In this document: positions 1 through 5,449 of the stretch, piece by piece | Numbering within the stretch: position 1 is the first letter of the stretch | Layout of the letters: every line of letters begins with the position of its first letter | NCBI GenBank assembly: GCA_900553105.1 | Contig: USCE01000034.1 | Span: 1-10,381, forward strand | Length of the DNA stretch: 10,381 nt | Direction: 5' to 3' | DNA from: an uncultured Sutterella sp. | Lineage (GTDB): Bacteria > Pseudomonadota > Gammaproteobacteria > Burkholderiales > Burkholderiaceae_F | Program-made: the position numbers and the translations under genes | Notes under the pieces: model-generated | Database searches by the model: none | Told to the model about the DNA's origin: nothing | Seen by the model: only the letters and a program-made list of their open reading frames with translations

Positions 1-16
1 TGTGTATAAGAGACAG
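1..16. other. Residual Nextera/Tn5 mosaic-end adapter
   Basis: The first 16 bases, TGTGTATAAGAGACAG, are identical to the last 16 bases of the 19-base Tn5 mosaic end used in Nextera libraries (AGATGTGTATAAGAGACAG). The match ends exactly where an adapter would join genomic DNA. A natural Tn5 end is possible in principle, but no transposase or second end is visible. A contig end carrying untrimmed adapter is the simplest reading, so these bases should not be treated as native genome. Confidence 0.93.
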
Positions 17-90
17 CGCCCGTAACGGTCAAAACTTACCCAGCAGGCTGTCTGGCAAGCAGGGTAAGGCTCTCGTTAGCGGGCGTTTTT
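17..90 (+). terminator. Nested hairpin with T-run, intrinsic terminator
   Basis: An outer stem pairs CGCCCG-TAACG (17-27) with CGTTAGCGGGCG (74-85), with one bulged base. A second stem pairs CTTACCC (35-41) with GGGTAAG (62-68) perfectly. The outer stem is followed at once by TTTTT (86-90). This fits a rightward intrinsic terminator for a plus-strand gene or RNA lying left of the window. Read leftward, the stem is preceded by AAAAA on the purB transcript, so it may also terminate purB; the T-run this would need has been replaced by adapter sequence. The long, nested form is larger than a minimal terminator. Confidence 0.6.
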
Positions 91-112
91 CGCTAATTAA
101 CGGGTTGATTCG

Positions 113-1477
113 TTAGGCGCGTTTGGCTAAATCAACTGCTTTACCGATATAGGTACTCGGCGTCAGCTCTAATAAACGAGTTTTGGCTTCTTGCGGAATG
201 TCCAACGTTTGCACGAAATCGTGAATAGTTTCGGGCGTAATACCTTTTCCGCGCGTCAGAGCCTTAAGTTGTTCGTAGGGGTGCGGAACACCGTAGCGAC
301 GCATGACCGTTTGAATGGCCTCTGCGAGCACTTCCCAAGCGTGATCAAGGTCTTCAGCCAAGCGTTGTTCATTGAGCTGAAGCTTGCTCAGGCCACGGTT
401 CAAAGCGTTGTAACCCACGAAGCAATAGCCGAATGCAACGCCTAAGTTGCGCAACACGGTGGAGTCCGTTAAGTCACGTTGCCAACGAGAAATGGGTAAC
501 TTTTGAGCCAAATGAGTTAAGAGGGCATTAGCAATGCCAAGGTTGCCTTCCGAGTTTTCAAAATCAATCGGGTTGACCTTATGGGGCATGGTGGACGAGC
601 CGACTTCACCTTCTTTGAGTTTTTGCTTGTAAAAGCCCAAAGAGATATACCCCCAAACGTCGCGATCGAGGTCGAGCAAAATTGTGTTGGCACGGACAAC
701 AGCATCAAAGAGTTGAGCCATGTAATCGTGCGGTTCAATTTGAATCGTATGAGTGTTAAACGTCAACCCCAAATGATTTTCTACGACATTGCGCGCAAAT
801 GCTTCCCAGTCTTTTTCCGGATAGGCGATGATGTGTGCATTGTAATTTCCGACGGCGCCGTTCATTTTGGCCAGAATGACCACGGATTTGATGGCATCAA
901 TTGCACGGCGAAGGCGAATGGCAACGTTAGCCCATTCTTTGCCGACCGTGGTCGGGGAGGCAGTTTGGCCGTGGGTACGGGACAGCATTGGCACCTCGGC
1001 CCAGCGGTGGGCGTTATTGACGAGCTCGGCGTGCAACTTTTCGAGAGATTGAACGAGAGCCTCACGTCCTTGACGCAACATTAAGGCGTGAGAGGTGTTG
1101 TTGATGTCTTCGCTTGTGCAGCCGAAATGCACGAACTCACTGGCACGAGCCAATTCTTCGTCGTGCGAAACCTGTTCCTTAATCCAATATTCAACAGCCT
1201 TAACGTCGTGGTTGGTTGTTTTTTCAATGGTTTTGATTTCCTCGCAGGAGTTAACTGTGAAGTTTTTCACGAGGTTGCGCAAGAAAGTTTTACCGTGCTC
1301 GGAGATCGGAGCAAGTTCGGGAAGTTGTGCTTCCGACAAAGCAATCAACCATTCGACTTCAACTTGTACGCGCGCACGCATGAAAGCCGATTCGGAGAAA
1401 ATGTCGCGCAAGACTTCGGTTTGCGAGGCATAACGTCCGTCAAGCGGAGAAAGTGCAGTTAAAGAGCTCAAAGCCAT
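113..1477 (-). CDS. purB: Adenylosuccinate lyase PurB
   Basis: This 454-residue enzyme of the fumarase/aspartase superfamily cleaves fumarate from SAICAR to give AICAR, and from adenylosuccinate to give AMP, in cytoplasmic purine synthesis. Its length matches the E. coli type (about 456). Visible marks are the N-terminal SSLTALSPLDGRY, TSED at residues 121-124, THGQT with the probable general-acid histidine His169, and the superfamily signature GSSTMPHKVNP from residue 293, whose Ser294/Ser295 lie in the flexible catalytic loop. A longer reading to 1519 exists, but the ATG at 1475-1477 is preferred: it begins the conserved N-terminus and has AGGACG (1485-1490) seven bases upstream. The gene is transcribed alone, leftward, away from the other pur genes of the window. 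No frameshift or missing key residue was seen. Confidence 0.97.
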   Translation of the reverse strand: MALSSLTALSPLDGRYASQTEVLRDIFSESAFMRARVQVEVEWLIALSEAQLPELAPISEHGKTFLRNLVKNFTVNSCEEIKTIEKTTNHDVKAVEYWIKEQVSHDEELARASEFVHFGCTSEDINNTSHALMLRQGREALVQSLEKLHAELVNNAHRWAEVPMLSRTHGQTASPTTVGKEWANVAIRLRRAIDAIKSVVILAKMNGAVGNYNAHIIAYPEKDWEAFARNVVENHLGLTFNTHTIQIEPHDYMAQLFDAVVRANTILLDLDRDVWGYISLGFYKQKLKEGEVGSSTMPHKVNPIDFENSEGNLGIANALLTHLAQKLPISRWQRDLTDSTVLRNLGVAFGYCFVGYNALNRGLSKLQLNEQRLAEDLDHAWEVLAEAIQTVMRRYGVPHPYEQLKALTRGKGITPETIHDFVQTLDIPQEAKTRLLELTPSTYIGKAVDLAKRA

Positions 1478-1484
1478 TTTGTAA

Positions 1485-1490
1485 CGTCCT
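1485..1490 (-). promoter_or_regulatory. purB ribosome binding site
   Basis: On the minus strand this reads AGGACG, seven bases before the ATG at 1475-1477. It supports that start over the upstream in-frame one at 1519. Confidence 0.6.
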
Positions 1491-1517
1491 GAAAAAATGT
1501 AAAAAGATAACTGGACC

Positions 1518-1544
1518 ATTTTATCAGAACCGCCCCTGTTACAA
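1518..1544 (-). promoter_or_regulatory. Probable purB promoter
   Basis: On the minus strand a -35-like TTGTAA (1539-1544) and a -10 TAAAAT (1518-1523) are separated by 15 bases. The -10 is preceded by TGA (1524-1526), giving an extended -10 that would compensate for the short spacer. Transcription would start near 1511, leaving a leader of about 33 bases before the ATG. The -35 lies inside the left arm of the inverted repeat at 1538-1565. Confidence 0.5.
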
Positions 1545-1565
1545 GTGCATCGGCGCGCTTGTAAC
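1538..1565. repeat. Inverted repeat over purB -35, possible operator
   Basis: GTTACAAG (1538-1545) and CTTGTAAC (1558-1565) are a perfect 8-base inverted repeat around a 12-base centre. As RNA the pairing extends by one G-U and two G-C pairs to an 11-base stem with a 6-base loop. The left arm contains the -35 of the proposed purB promoter. It could be an operator for a dimeric regulator or a transcribed hairpin. It does not resemble the E. coli PurR box, so no regulator is named. Confidence 0.4.
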
Positions 1566-1584
1566 TGCTTTTAAAAAAGGTTTC

Positions 1585-1590
1585 TATAAC
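1585..1590 (+). promoter_or_regulatory. Possible -10 element toward the Spy-like gene
   Basis: TATAAC on the plus strand is one base from the sigma-70 -10 consensus. The nearest -35-like hexamer, TTGTAA (1559-1564), is 20 bases away, which is too far for a standard promoter. If used, transcription would begin near 1597 and the leader would include the hairpin at 1671-1704. Weak support. Confidence 0.25.
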
Positions 1591-1670
1591 AATCGCATAC
1601 AGTTGCCAAAGCCTTGTTGCCTTGACTACTCGTACACTGACATCAACAAGCAGCAAGCAAAGTCTTTTAA

Positions 1671-1704
1671 CCCCTGACTGATCGCAAGGTCAGGGGAATT
1701 TTTT
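1671..1704 (+). terminator. Terminator-like hairpin just before the Spy-like gene
   Basis: CCCCTGAC (1671-1678) and GTCAGGGG (1689-1696) form a perfect GC-rich 8-bp stem with a 10-base loop, followed by AATTTTTT (1697-1704). This has all parts of a rightward intrinsic terminator, and leftward there is no T-run. It ends one base before the ribosome binding site of the gene at 1718. The upstream annotated gene (purB) points the other way, so the hairpin must end either an unannotated short RNA from the spacer or an attenuated leader of the Spy-like gene. A second 7-bp inverted repeat, CTTGTTG (1613-1619) with CAACAAG (1644-1650), lies upstream in the same putative transcript. Confidence 0.6.
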
Positions 1705-1711
1705 AAAGGAG
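1705..1711 (+). promoter_or_regulatory. Strong ribosome binding site of the Spy-like gene
   Basis: AAAGGAG lies six bases before the ATG at 1718 and directly abuts the T-run of the hairpin at 1671-1704. It fixes the start codon. Confidence 0.8.
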
Positions 1712-1717
1712 TCCGAT

Positions 1718-2290
1718 ATGCATAAAAAGGTTTTGATTCTGAGCGCCTTGGCAGTAGCTGGCCTCGTCCCGTTGACGGCCTCGGCTTGGCACGGCGACTG
1801 GGATCATTGGGAAGGCCCTCGTCATCATCGCTACTACGATGATTGTGCCCGCTATCATGCCGGCCCAGCCGCTCGCGGTCCGCATGGTCACCCTATGGGG
1901 TTCGAAGGTCCTCGTGCGCGCACATTCGGTATGAGCGCCGAGGAAAGTCACGATTTTATGGCTGAAGTTGCAGATATTCTCAATGTTGATGCAAAGCAAA
2001 AGAGTGCTTGGGACTCTCTCACGCAAGCTTATACGACTTTGGCAACTCAACGCATGGATCGACCCGCTCGCGCCGAAGTTCGAGAAATGAATTCTATGGA
2101 GCGTCTACAGGCTCGAAATGCATTCATGCAAGCTCATGCTAAGGCTTTTGACGGCTATGTGAAAGCTCGTGAGCAGTTTGAAAAAGTTGCCACAGCGGAA
2201 CAAATACAACGTTTAGATGAAATCATGACAACGGGTGGGTTGTACTTTGATCATCCTAGAGGTCCGCGCGGACCGCGTACTCCACGATAG
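1718..2290 (+). CDS. Secreted His-rich Spy/CpxP-like (LTXXQ) protein
   Basis: This is a 190-residue precursor. Residues 1-23 form a Sec signal peptide: basic HKK, a hydrophobic core, and an Ala-X-Ala cleavage site before Trp24, so the mature protein should be periplasmic. Mature residues 24-60 hold seven histidines and several Trp and Asp residues, suggesting metal contact. Residues about 72-170 are helical and resemble the LTXXQ/Spy-CpxP family, with an LNVDAKQKSAW segment, an MERLQARNAF segment and a degenerate second motif ATAEQIQRL near 159. The tail is Gly-Pro-Arg repeats. Family members are periplasmic anti-aggregation chaperones (Spy), envelope-stress modulators (CpxP) or metal-responsive proteins; which applies here is unknown. 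It has its own strong ribosome binding site, a hairpin upstream and a terminator downstream, so it is probably monocistronic. No envelope-stress or metal regulator lies beside it. Confidence 0.75.
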   Translation: MHKKVLILSALAVAGLVPLTASAWHGDWDHWEGPRHHRYYDDCARYHAGPAARGPHGHPMGFEGPRARTFGMSAEESHDFMAEVADILNVDAKQKSAWDSLTQAYTTLATQRMDRPARAEVREMNSMERLQARNAFMQAHAKAFDGYVKAREQFEKVATAEQIQRLDEIMTTGGLYFDHPRGPRGPRTPR

Positions 2291-2304
2291 ACATTATCGG
2301 TAAG

Positions 2305-2332
2305 ACAGGTCGCATGGCGACCTGTTTTATTA
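2305..2332 (+). terminator. Intrinsic terminator of the Spy-like gene
   Basis: ACAGGTCGC (2305-2313) and GCGACCTGT (2317-2325) form a perfect 9-bp stem with a 3-base loop, followed by TTTATTAT. It begins 15 bases after the stop codon of the Spy-like gene. Confidence 0.85.
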
Positions 2333-2371
2333 TGGAAGTGATTAAATAATAAGGATTTACACTAAATTGTG

Positions 2372-2377
2372 TATAAT
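2372..2377 (+). promoter_or_regulatory. Consensus -10 element upstream of the DUF72 gene
   Basis: TATAAT is an exact sigma-70 -10 box. No good -35 hexamer lies at 16-18 bases upstream; TTTACA (2356-2361) is only 10 bases away. If used, transcription starts near 2383 and leaves an untranslated leader of about 165 bases. The leader would open with a small hairpin, GCGTCA (2382-2387) with TGACGC (2393-2398). Further on it holds a 7-base inverted repeat, ATTAATC (2423-2429) with GATTAAT (2451-2457). The rest of the 2333-2548 spacer is AT-rich with no convincing gene. Confidence 0.4.
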
Positions 2378-2548
2378 GCATGCGTCAATCTATGACGCTT
2401 TAATGGTTGAAAAATATTTCACATTAATCAGCAAAATTACTGAGTTTGTCGATTAATTCTGATCGCTTTGGCCTTATACTCAAGACATCAAGATCGTAAT
2501 TTTGTTGTTCAGTGTTCTCATTGCTTTCAGCAGATTGGGTTAATTAAT

Positions 2549-3625
2549 ATGTTTGATCAATTCACCACGGATCCTTATCGCTTCGATGACGTTACCTCTT
2601 CTCCAGTAACGGCAGTTACGCCTTCACAGGACGTTTTGCGATTAGGAAGACTTTTGCCCCAAAACGTTTATTTGGGTTGTGCCAGTTGGAACTTTCCTGG
2701 TTGGAAGGGAATTGTTTGGGGTGAAACAAGTGGTATTGACGATTTAACTCGTCGCGGTTTGGCATGTTACTGCAAGCATCCGATTTTAAGAGCCGTGGGG
2801 ATCGATTGGTCGTTTTTCGGAACGATGAATGAGATGACCTATGCTGGTATGGCTGCCCAAGTTGGTGAAAAGTTCCGCTTTCTCATCAAGGCCCCTCAAA
2901 ATGTGACCGATGCCGTCAAGCGCGACCCTAAGGGGCGATTCAGAGCGCTCAATCCCGAATTCTTGGATTTGCATGCAGCCATGCATGAGTTCGTTTATCC
3001 GGTTATTAATGGTCTAGGAGAAAATGCCGGTCCGCTCGTGTTCCAACTCTCGCCGATTCCGCGTCCGTTGTTGCCCACGCAGGCTGAGTGCTACAGCTAC
3101 ATTGACCGCATCGCACAATTTTTTGCTGATTTACCGAAAGAAGTTGAAGGCGAAAAACCGGTCTATGCGATCGAAGTCAGAACGCTCTCCATTTACACGA
3201 AACGTTTGCTCAATGCACTGCGTCCGACCGGCGTTCGTTTAGTTGTCGGTGTGCATCCGTCAATGCCCGATGTGATGCGTCAGACTGCAGCCTTGCGCTT
3301 TTATGAAGATCCGCAAGCCGAAGGCGAGAGCTGGACGATGAAGGGACCTTTGGTGGTACGTTGGTCGCTCAACCCCGTACAACGTCATGGCGTTGCCAAG
3401 ATGACGTATTCTCCCTTCAATCGTATCGTGCATCCGGATCCCGCGACCCGTGCTGGGCTTGTTCAATTGATTGATGTTGCCCAAAAGAGCGGTCAGGCCA
3501 GTTTTGTCATTGCTAACAATAAGGCCGAAGGTTGTGCACCTTTGACGATGATTGAGCTCGCCAAAGATTTGGTGACCAAGTTCTCTTCTGAAAAAGATGC
3601 ACAAATGGATCCTCGTCAATTGTGA
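2549..3625 (+). CDS. DUF72 (YecE-like) family protein
   Basis: This 358-residue cytoplasmic protein belongs to the DUF72/YecE family, predicted to adopt a TIM-barrel-like fold but without an established reaction. The family mark near the N-terminus is VYLGCASWNFPGWKGIVW, and near the C-terminus NNKAEGCAPLTMIELAKDL, which corresponds to the family's NN.(F)EG.AP segment. Between them is FRFLIKAPQNVTD, the conserved core strand of the form F.F..K.P...T. The first 35 or so residues precede the conserved domain and look unstructured. The open frame extends upstream to a TTG at 2468, but those residues are not protein-like, so the ATG at 2549 is preferred even though its ribosome binding site is weak. 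The stop overlaps the GTG start of the next gene by four bases, implying translational coupling with a KynB-like enzyme and a thioesterase. Confidence 0.85.
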   Translation: MFDQFTTDPYRFDDVTSSPVTAVTPSQDVLRLGRLLPQNVYLGCASWNFPGWKGIVWGETSGIDDLTRRGLACYCKHPILRAVGIDWSFFGTMNEMTYAGMAAQVGEKFRFLIKAPQNVTDAVKRDPKGRFRALNPEFLDLHAAMHEFVYPVINGLGENAGPLVFQLSPIPRPLLPTQAECYSYIDRIAQFFADLPKEVEGEKPVYAIEVRTLSIYTKRLLNALRPTGVRLVVGVHPSMPDVMRQTAALRFYEDPQAEGESWTMKGPLVVRWSLNPVQRHGVAKMTYSPFNRIVHPDPATRAGLVQLIDVAQKSGQASFVIANNKAEGCAPLTMIELAKDLVTKFSSEKDAQMDPRQL

Positions 3626-4233
3626 AGATCATTGATATCACGCCTTTAGTTTCGAAAACATCGCCCGGATTTCCGGGCGATGTTCCATTGTCAATTCAAA
3701 TGGTCACTACCGGTCCTGCACGCGTGAGCAGTTTCCAGATGAGTGCACACTTAGGTGCTCATGTTGATGCCCCTTTGCATTTAGGTGCTCGAGAGGATGC
3801 CTCTGAAATTGATTTAAGCCGTATGATGGGGGACTGCCAAGTCATCGCGGTACCCTCGCAAGGAGCAATCACACGTGAAATGTTGACAAGCATCAGTTCT
3901 AAACGAGTACTGATTAAGACGGGATTTGTGCTTGGCAGTCTCTGGCGCGATGACTTCGCTTATTTGACGCCACAGGCCACTGAATATCTCATTGATTGCG
4001 GTGTCGAGCTCATCGGGATCGATACGCCCAGTATTGATAAGGTCGATGACGAAACGCTTCAGTCACATATTTTGGCTATTGACGCGTCGGTATTGATTCT
4101 TGAAAATCTTTTCCTGTCGAATGTGACACCGGGTCGTTTCCAACTCATTGCTTTGCCGTTGAAGATCGCAGGTTTGGAAGCTTCGCCTGTGCGCGCTGTA
4201 TTAATATCCGATAAGGAGAGTGGCTGTGCCTGA
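3622..4233 (+). CDS. kynB: KynB-like cyclase / arylformamidase
   Basis: This 203-residue protein of the cyclase family (PF04199) closely follows bacterial kynurenine formamidase, which hydrolyses N-formylkynurenine to kynurenine and formate in tryptophan breakdown and uses zinc. Seen here are the metal motif HLGAHVDAPLH (His43, His47, Asp49, His53), GIDTPSID at 132-139, His149 followed by ILENL with Glu161, and the C-terminal ELIALPL-like and LEASPVRAVL stretches typical of KynB. Length is close to the usual 205-215. The start is GTG, sharing four bases with the preceding stop, so translation is probably coupled. No kynA or kynU is in the window, so the substrate is inferred from family resemblance; another cyclase-family hydrolase activity is possible. 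Confidence 0.75.
   Translation: MKIIDITPLVSKTSPGFPGDVPLSIQMVTTGPARVSSFQMSAHLGAHVDAPLHLGAREDASEIDLSRMMGDCQVIAVPSQGAITREMLTSISSKRVLIKTGFVLGSLWRDDFAYLTPQATEYLIDCGVELIGIDTPSIDKVDDETLQSHILAIDASVLILENLFLSNVTPGRFQLIALPLKIAGLEASPVRAVLISDKESGCA
4213..4218 (+). promoter_or_regulatory. Ribosome binding site of the thioesterase gene
   Basis: AAGGAG sits inside the end of the kynB-like frame. It is only one base from the GTG at 4220 but seven bases from the GTG at 4226, so the latter is the more probable start. Confidence 0.6.
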
Positions 4234-4642
4234 GTACTTCAGTAAAGATTGTTTAATTCGCTTTGCCCATTGTGACCCCGCTGGTATCGTTTTTCATCCG
4301 AATTTTTTCGTGCTTTTTAATGGGTTGATTGAGGATTGGTTCCGAGAAGGGATGCAATTGCCTTGGGAGGATATGGCCAAGTCCGATGTATTGATTCCTG
4401 TTGTTAATGTTGGTTCAGACTTCTTTAAGCCATTCCATATCGGTGACCGCGGACAAATGCGACTTCACGTCAAGCATATCGGTACCAGTTCTTTTACGGT
4501 GGAAATCAACTTTTTTAAAGATGATCAATTGCATGTGCGCTGCCACGAAACGATGGTATGTATCGATCGGCAAAATCGTCGATCGACGCCGATTCCTGAT
4601 TTCTTGCGCCAAAAGCTTAGAAGCTACTTAATTGAGCAGTAG
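4226..4642 (+). CDS. 4-hydroxybenzoyl-CoA-type hotdog thioesterase
   Basis: This 138-residue single hotdog-fold protein resembles the 4-hydroxybenzoyl-CoA/YbgC-like acyl-CoA thioesterases, which hydrolyse an acyl-CoA thioester to acid and CoA. The signature IRFAHCDPAGIVFHPNFF carries the catalytic aspartate at residue 17, the same number as in the Pseudomonas 4-hydroxybenzoyl-CoA thioesterase. The remaining part (VLIPVVNVGSDFFKPFHIGD, then the FTVEINFF strand) follows the usual strand order. GTG at 4226 is chosen from ribosome binding site spacing; a GTG at 4220 would add two residues. The gene overlaps the KynB-like gene by eight bases. The true acyl group is not known, although the context with an aromatic-amino-acid-type hydrolase fits an aromatic acyl-CoA. 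It converges with murI, whose stop is nine bases away. Confidence 0.8.
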   Translation: MPEYFSKDCLIRFAHCDPAGIVFHPNFFVLFNGLIEDWFREGMQLPWEDMAKSDVLIPVVNVGSDFFKPFHIGDRGQMRLHVKHIGTSSFTVEINFFKDDQLHVRCHETMVCIDRQNRRSTPIPDFLRQKLRSYLIEQ

Positions 4643-4651
4643 TCCTTGAAT

Positions 4652-5449
4652 CTACACCGGTAAATTTTCAAACCTCATGGCGGCTTTCCACAGTCGCCGT
4701 GCGACATTTTGCCGCTCCTGGTTAAGATCGCTCACAAAAAAGATCGTCTGACCCTGAACGGTTGAACGATTAAGTCTGCCGTTTTCTTTGAGTCGATGTT
4801 CAAGGTGGCGGGCAACAGCAGGACTGGAGTCATAAAGTGTGACATTTGGTCCGACAATCTCGGCAATCATTTGCGAAAGAAATGGGTAATGTGTGCAGCC
4901 TAAGACCAAGGAATCAATGCCGGCCTTGAGCATAGGATCTAAGTATTGATGCAACAGTGTACGAGTTGAGTCTGCTGTAAACTCCCCACGTTCGACGCAC
5001 TCCATCAAACCAGGACATCCTTGAGAAAATACGGTGGCTTGACTGGCAAAACGTTCCAGCAAGAGGTGATAGCGGTTGGAATGCGCAGTCTTATTCGTTG
5101 AGATCATGCCGACGATTTTATTTTTTGAAGCTTCAATCGCCGGTTTGATTGCTGGTTCGACACCTAAAATGATTTTGTCCGGATAGTGTTCTCTGAGGCA
5201 ATCTACCGCTTCTGCCGTGGCAGTATTGCAGGCAATAACGAGGGCTTTGACCTTTTGTTGTGTAAATAAAAACCGGGCAATGCCAAAAGCTCTGTCAACA
5301 ATAAATTCGTGAGTTTGGTCACCGTAGGGGGCGTTGCCACAGTCGGCAACGTAGCAGAAATTTTCAGCCGGTAAAGCTGCACGAGCTGCGATTAAGGTCG
5401 ATAAACCTCCCCAACCCGAATCAAAGAAGCCGACTGGATCAAGTTGCAT
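4652..5449 (-). CDS. murI: Glutamate racemase MurI
   Basis: This 265-residue cofactor-independent racemase makes D-glutamate for peptidoglycan precursors in the cytoplasm. The two catalytic cysteines are visible: Cys74 in ACNTATA and Cys185 in LGCTHYPF, with His187 beside the second. Asp10-Ser11 of FFDSGWGGLS, DCGNAPYG at 36-43 and the MISTNKTAHSNRY segment at 115-127 are also recognisable. Length is standard. The ATG overlaps the last 11 bases of the permease gene upstream, so translation is probably coupled, and it is the last gene of the minus-strand run. It meets the thioesterase gene head-on with nine bases between stop codons. Only a weak terminator-like hairpin (4613-4625, minus) inside the opposing gene could end its transcript. 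Confidence 0.96.
   Translation of the reverse strand: MQLDPVGFFDSGWGGLSTLIAARAALPAENFCYVADCGNAPYGDQTHEFIVDRAFGIARFLFTQQKVKALVIACNTATAEAVDCLREHYPDKIILGVEPAIKPAIEASKNKIVGMISTNKTAHSNRYHLLLERFASQATVFSQGCPGLMECVERGEFTADSTRTLLHQYLDPMLKAGIDSLVLGCTHYPFLSQMIAEIVGPNVTLYDSSPAVARHLEHRLKENGRLNRSTVQGQTIFFVSDLNQERQNVARRLWKAAMRFENLPV

Noticed and set aside
581..1084. 167-codon plus-strand open frame opposite purB
   Set aside because: It lies wholly antisense to a well-conserved enzyme gene, has no ribosome binding site or recognisable domain, and is best explained as a shadow of purB codon usage.
2261..2274. Perfect 14-base palindrome GGTCCGCGCGGACC
   Set aside because: It lies in the codons for the Gly-Pro-Arg repeats of the Spy-like protein. 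A terminator follows separately at 2305, so it is probably a by-product of the repeated codons.
2468..2548. N-terminal extension of the DUF72 protein from a TTG at 2468
   Set aside because: The 27 extra residues do not resemble the family, the start is a rare TTG, and the region looks like an AT-rich leader with a promoter just upstream.
4561..4587. Two close TCGATCG repeats
   Set aside because: They sit inside the conserved thioesterase coding region, are short, and do not recur as an array.
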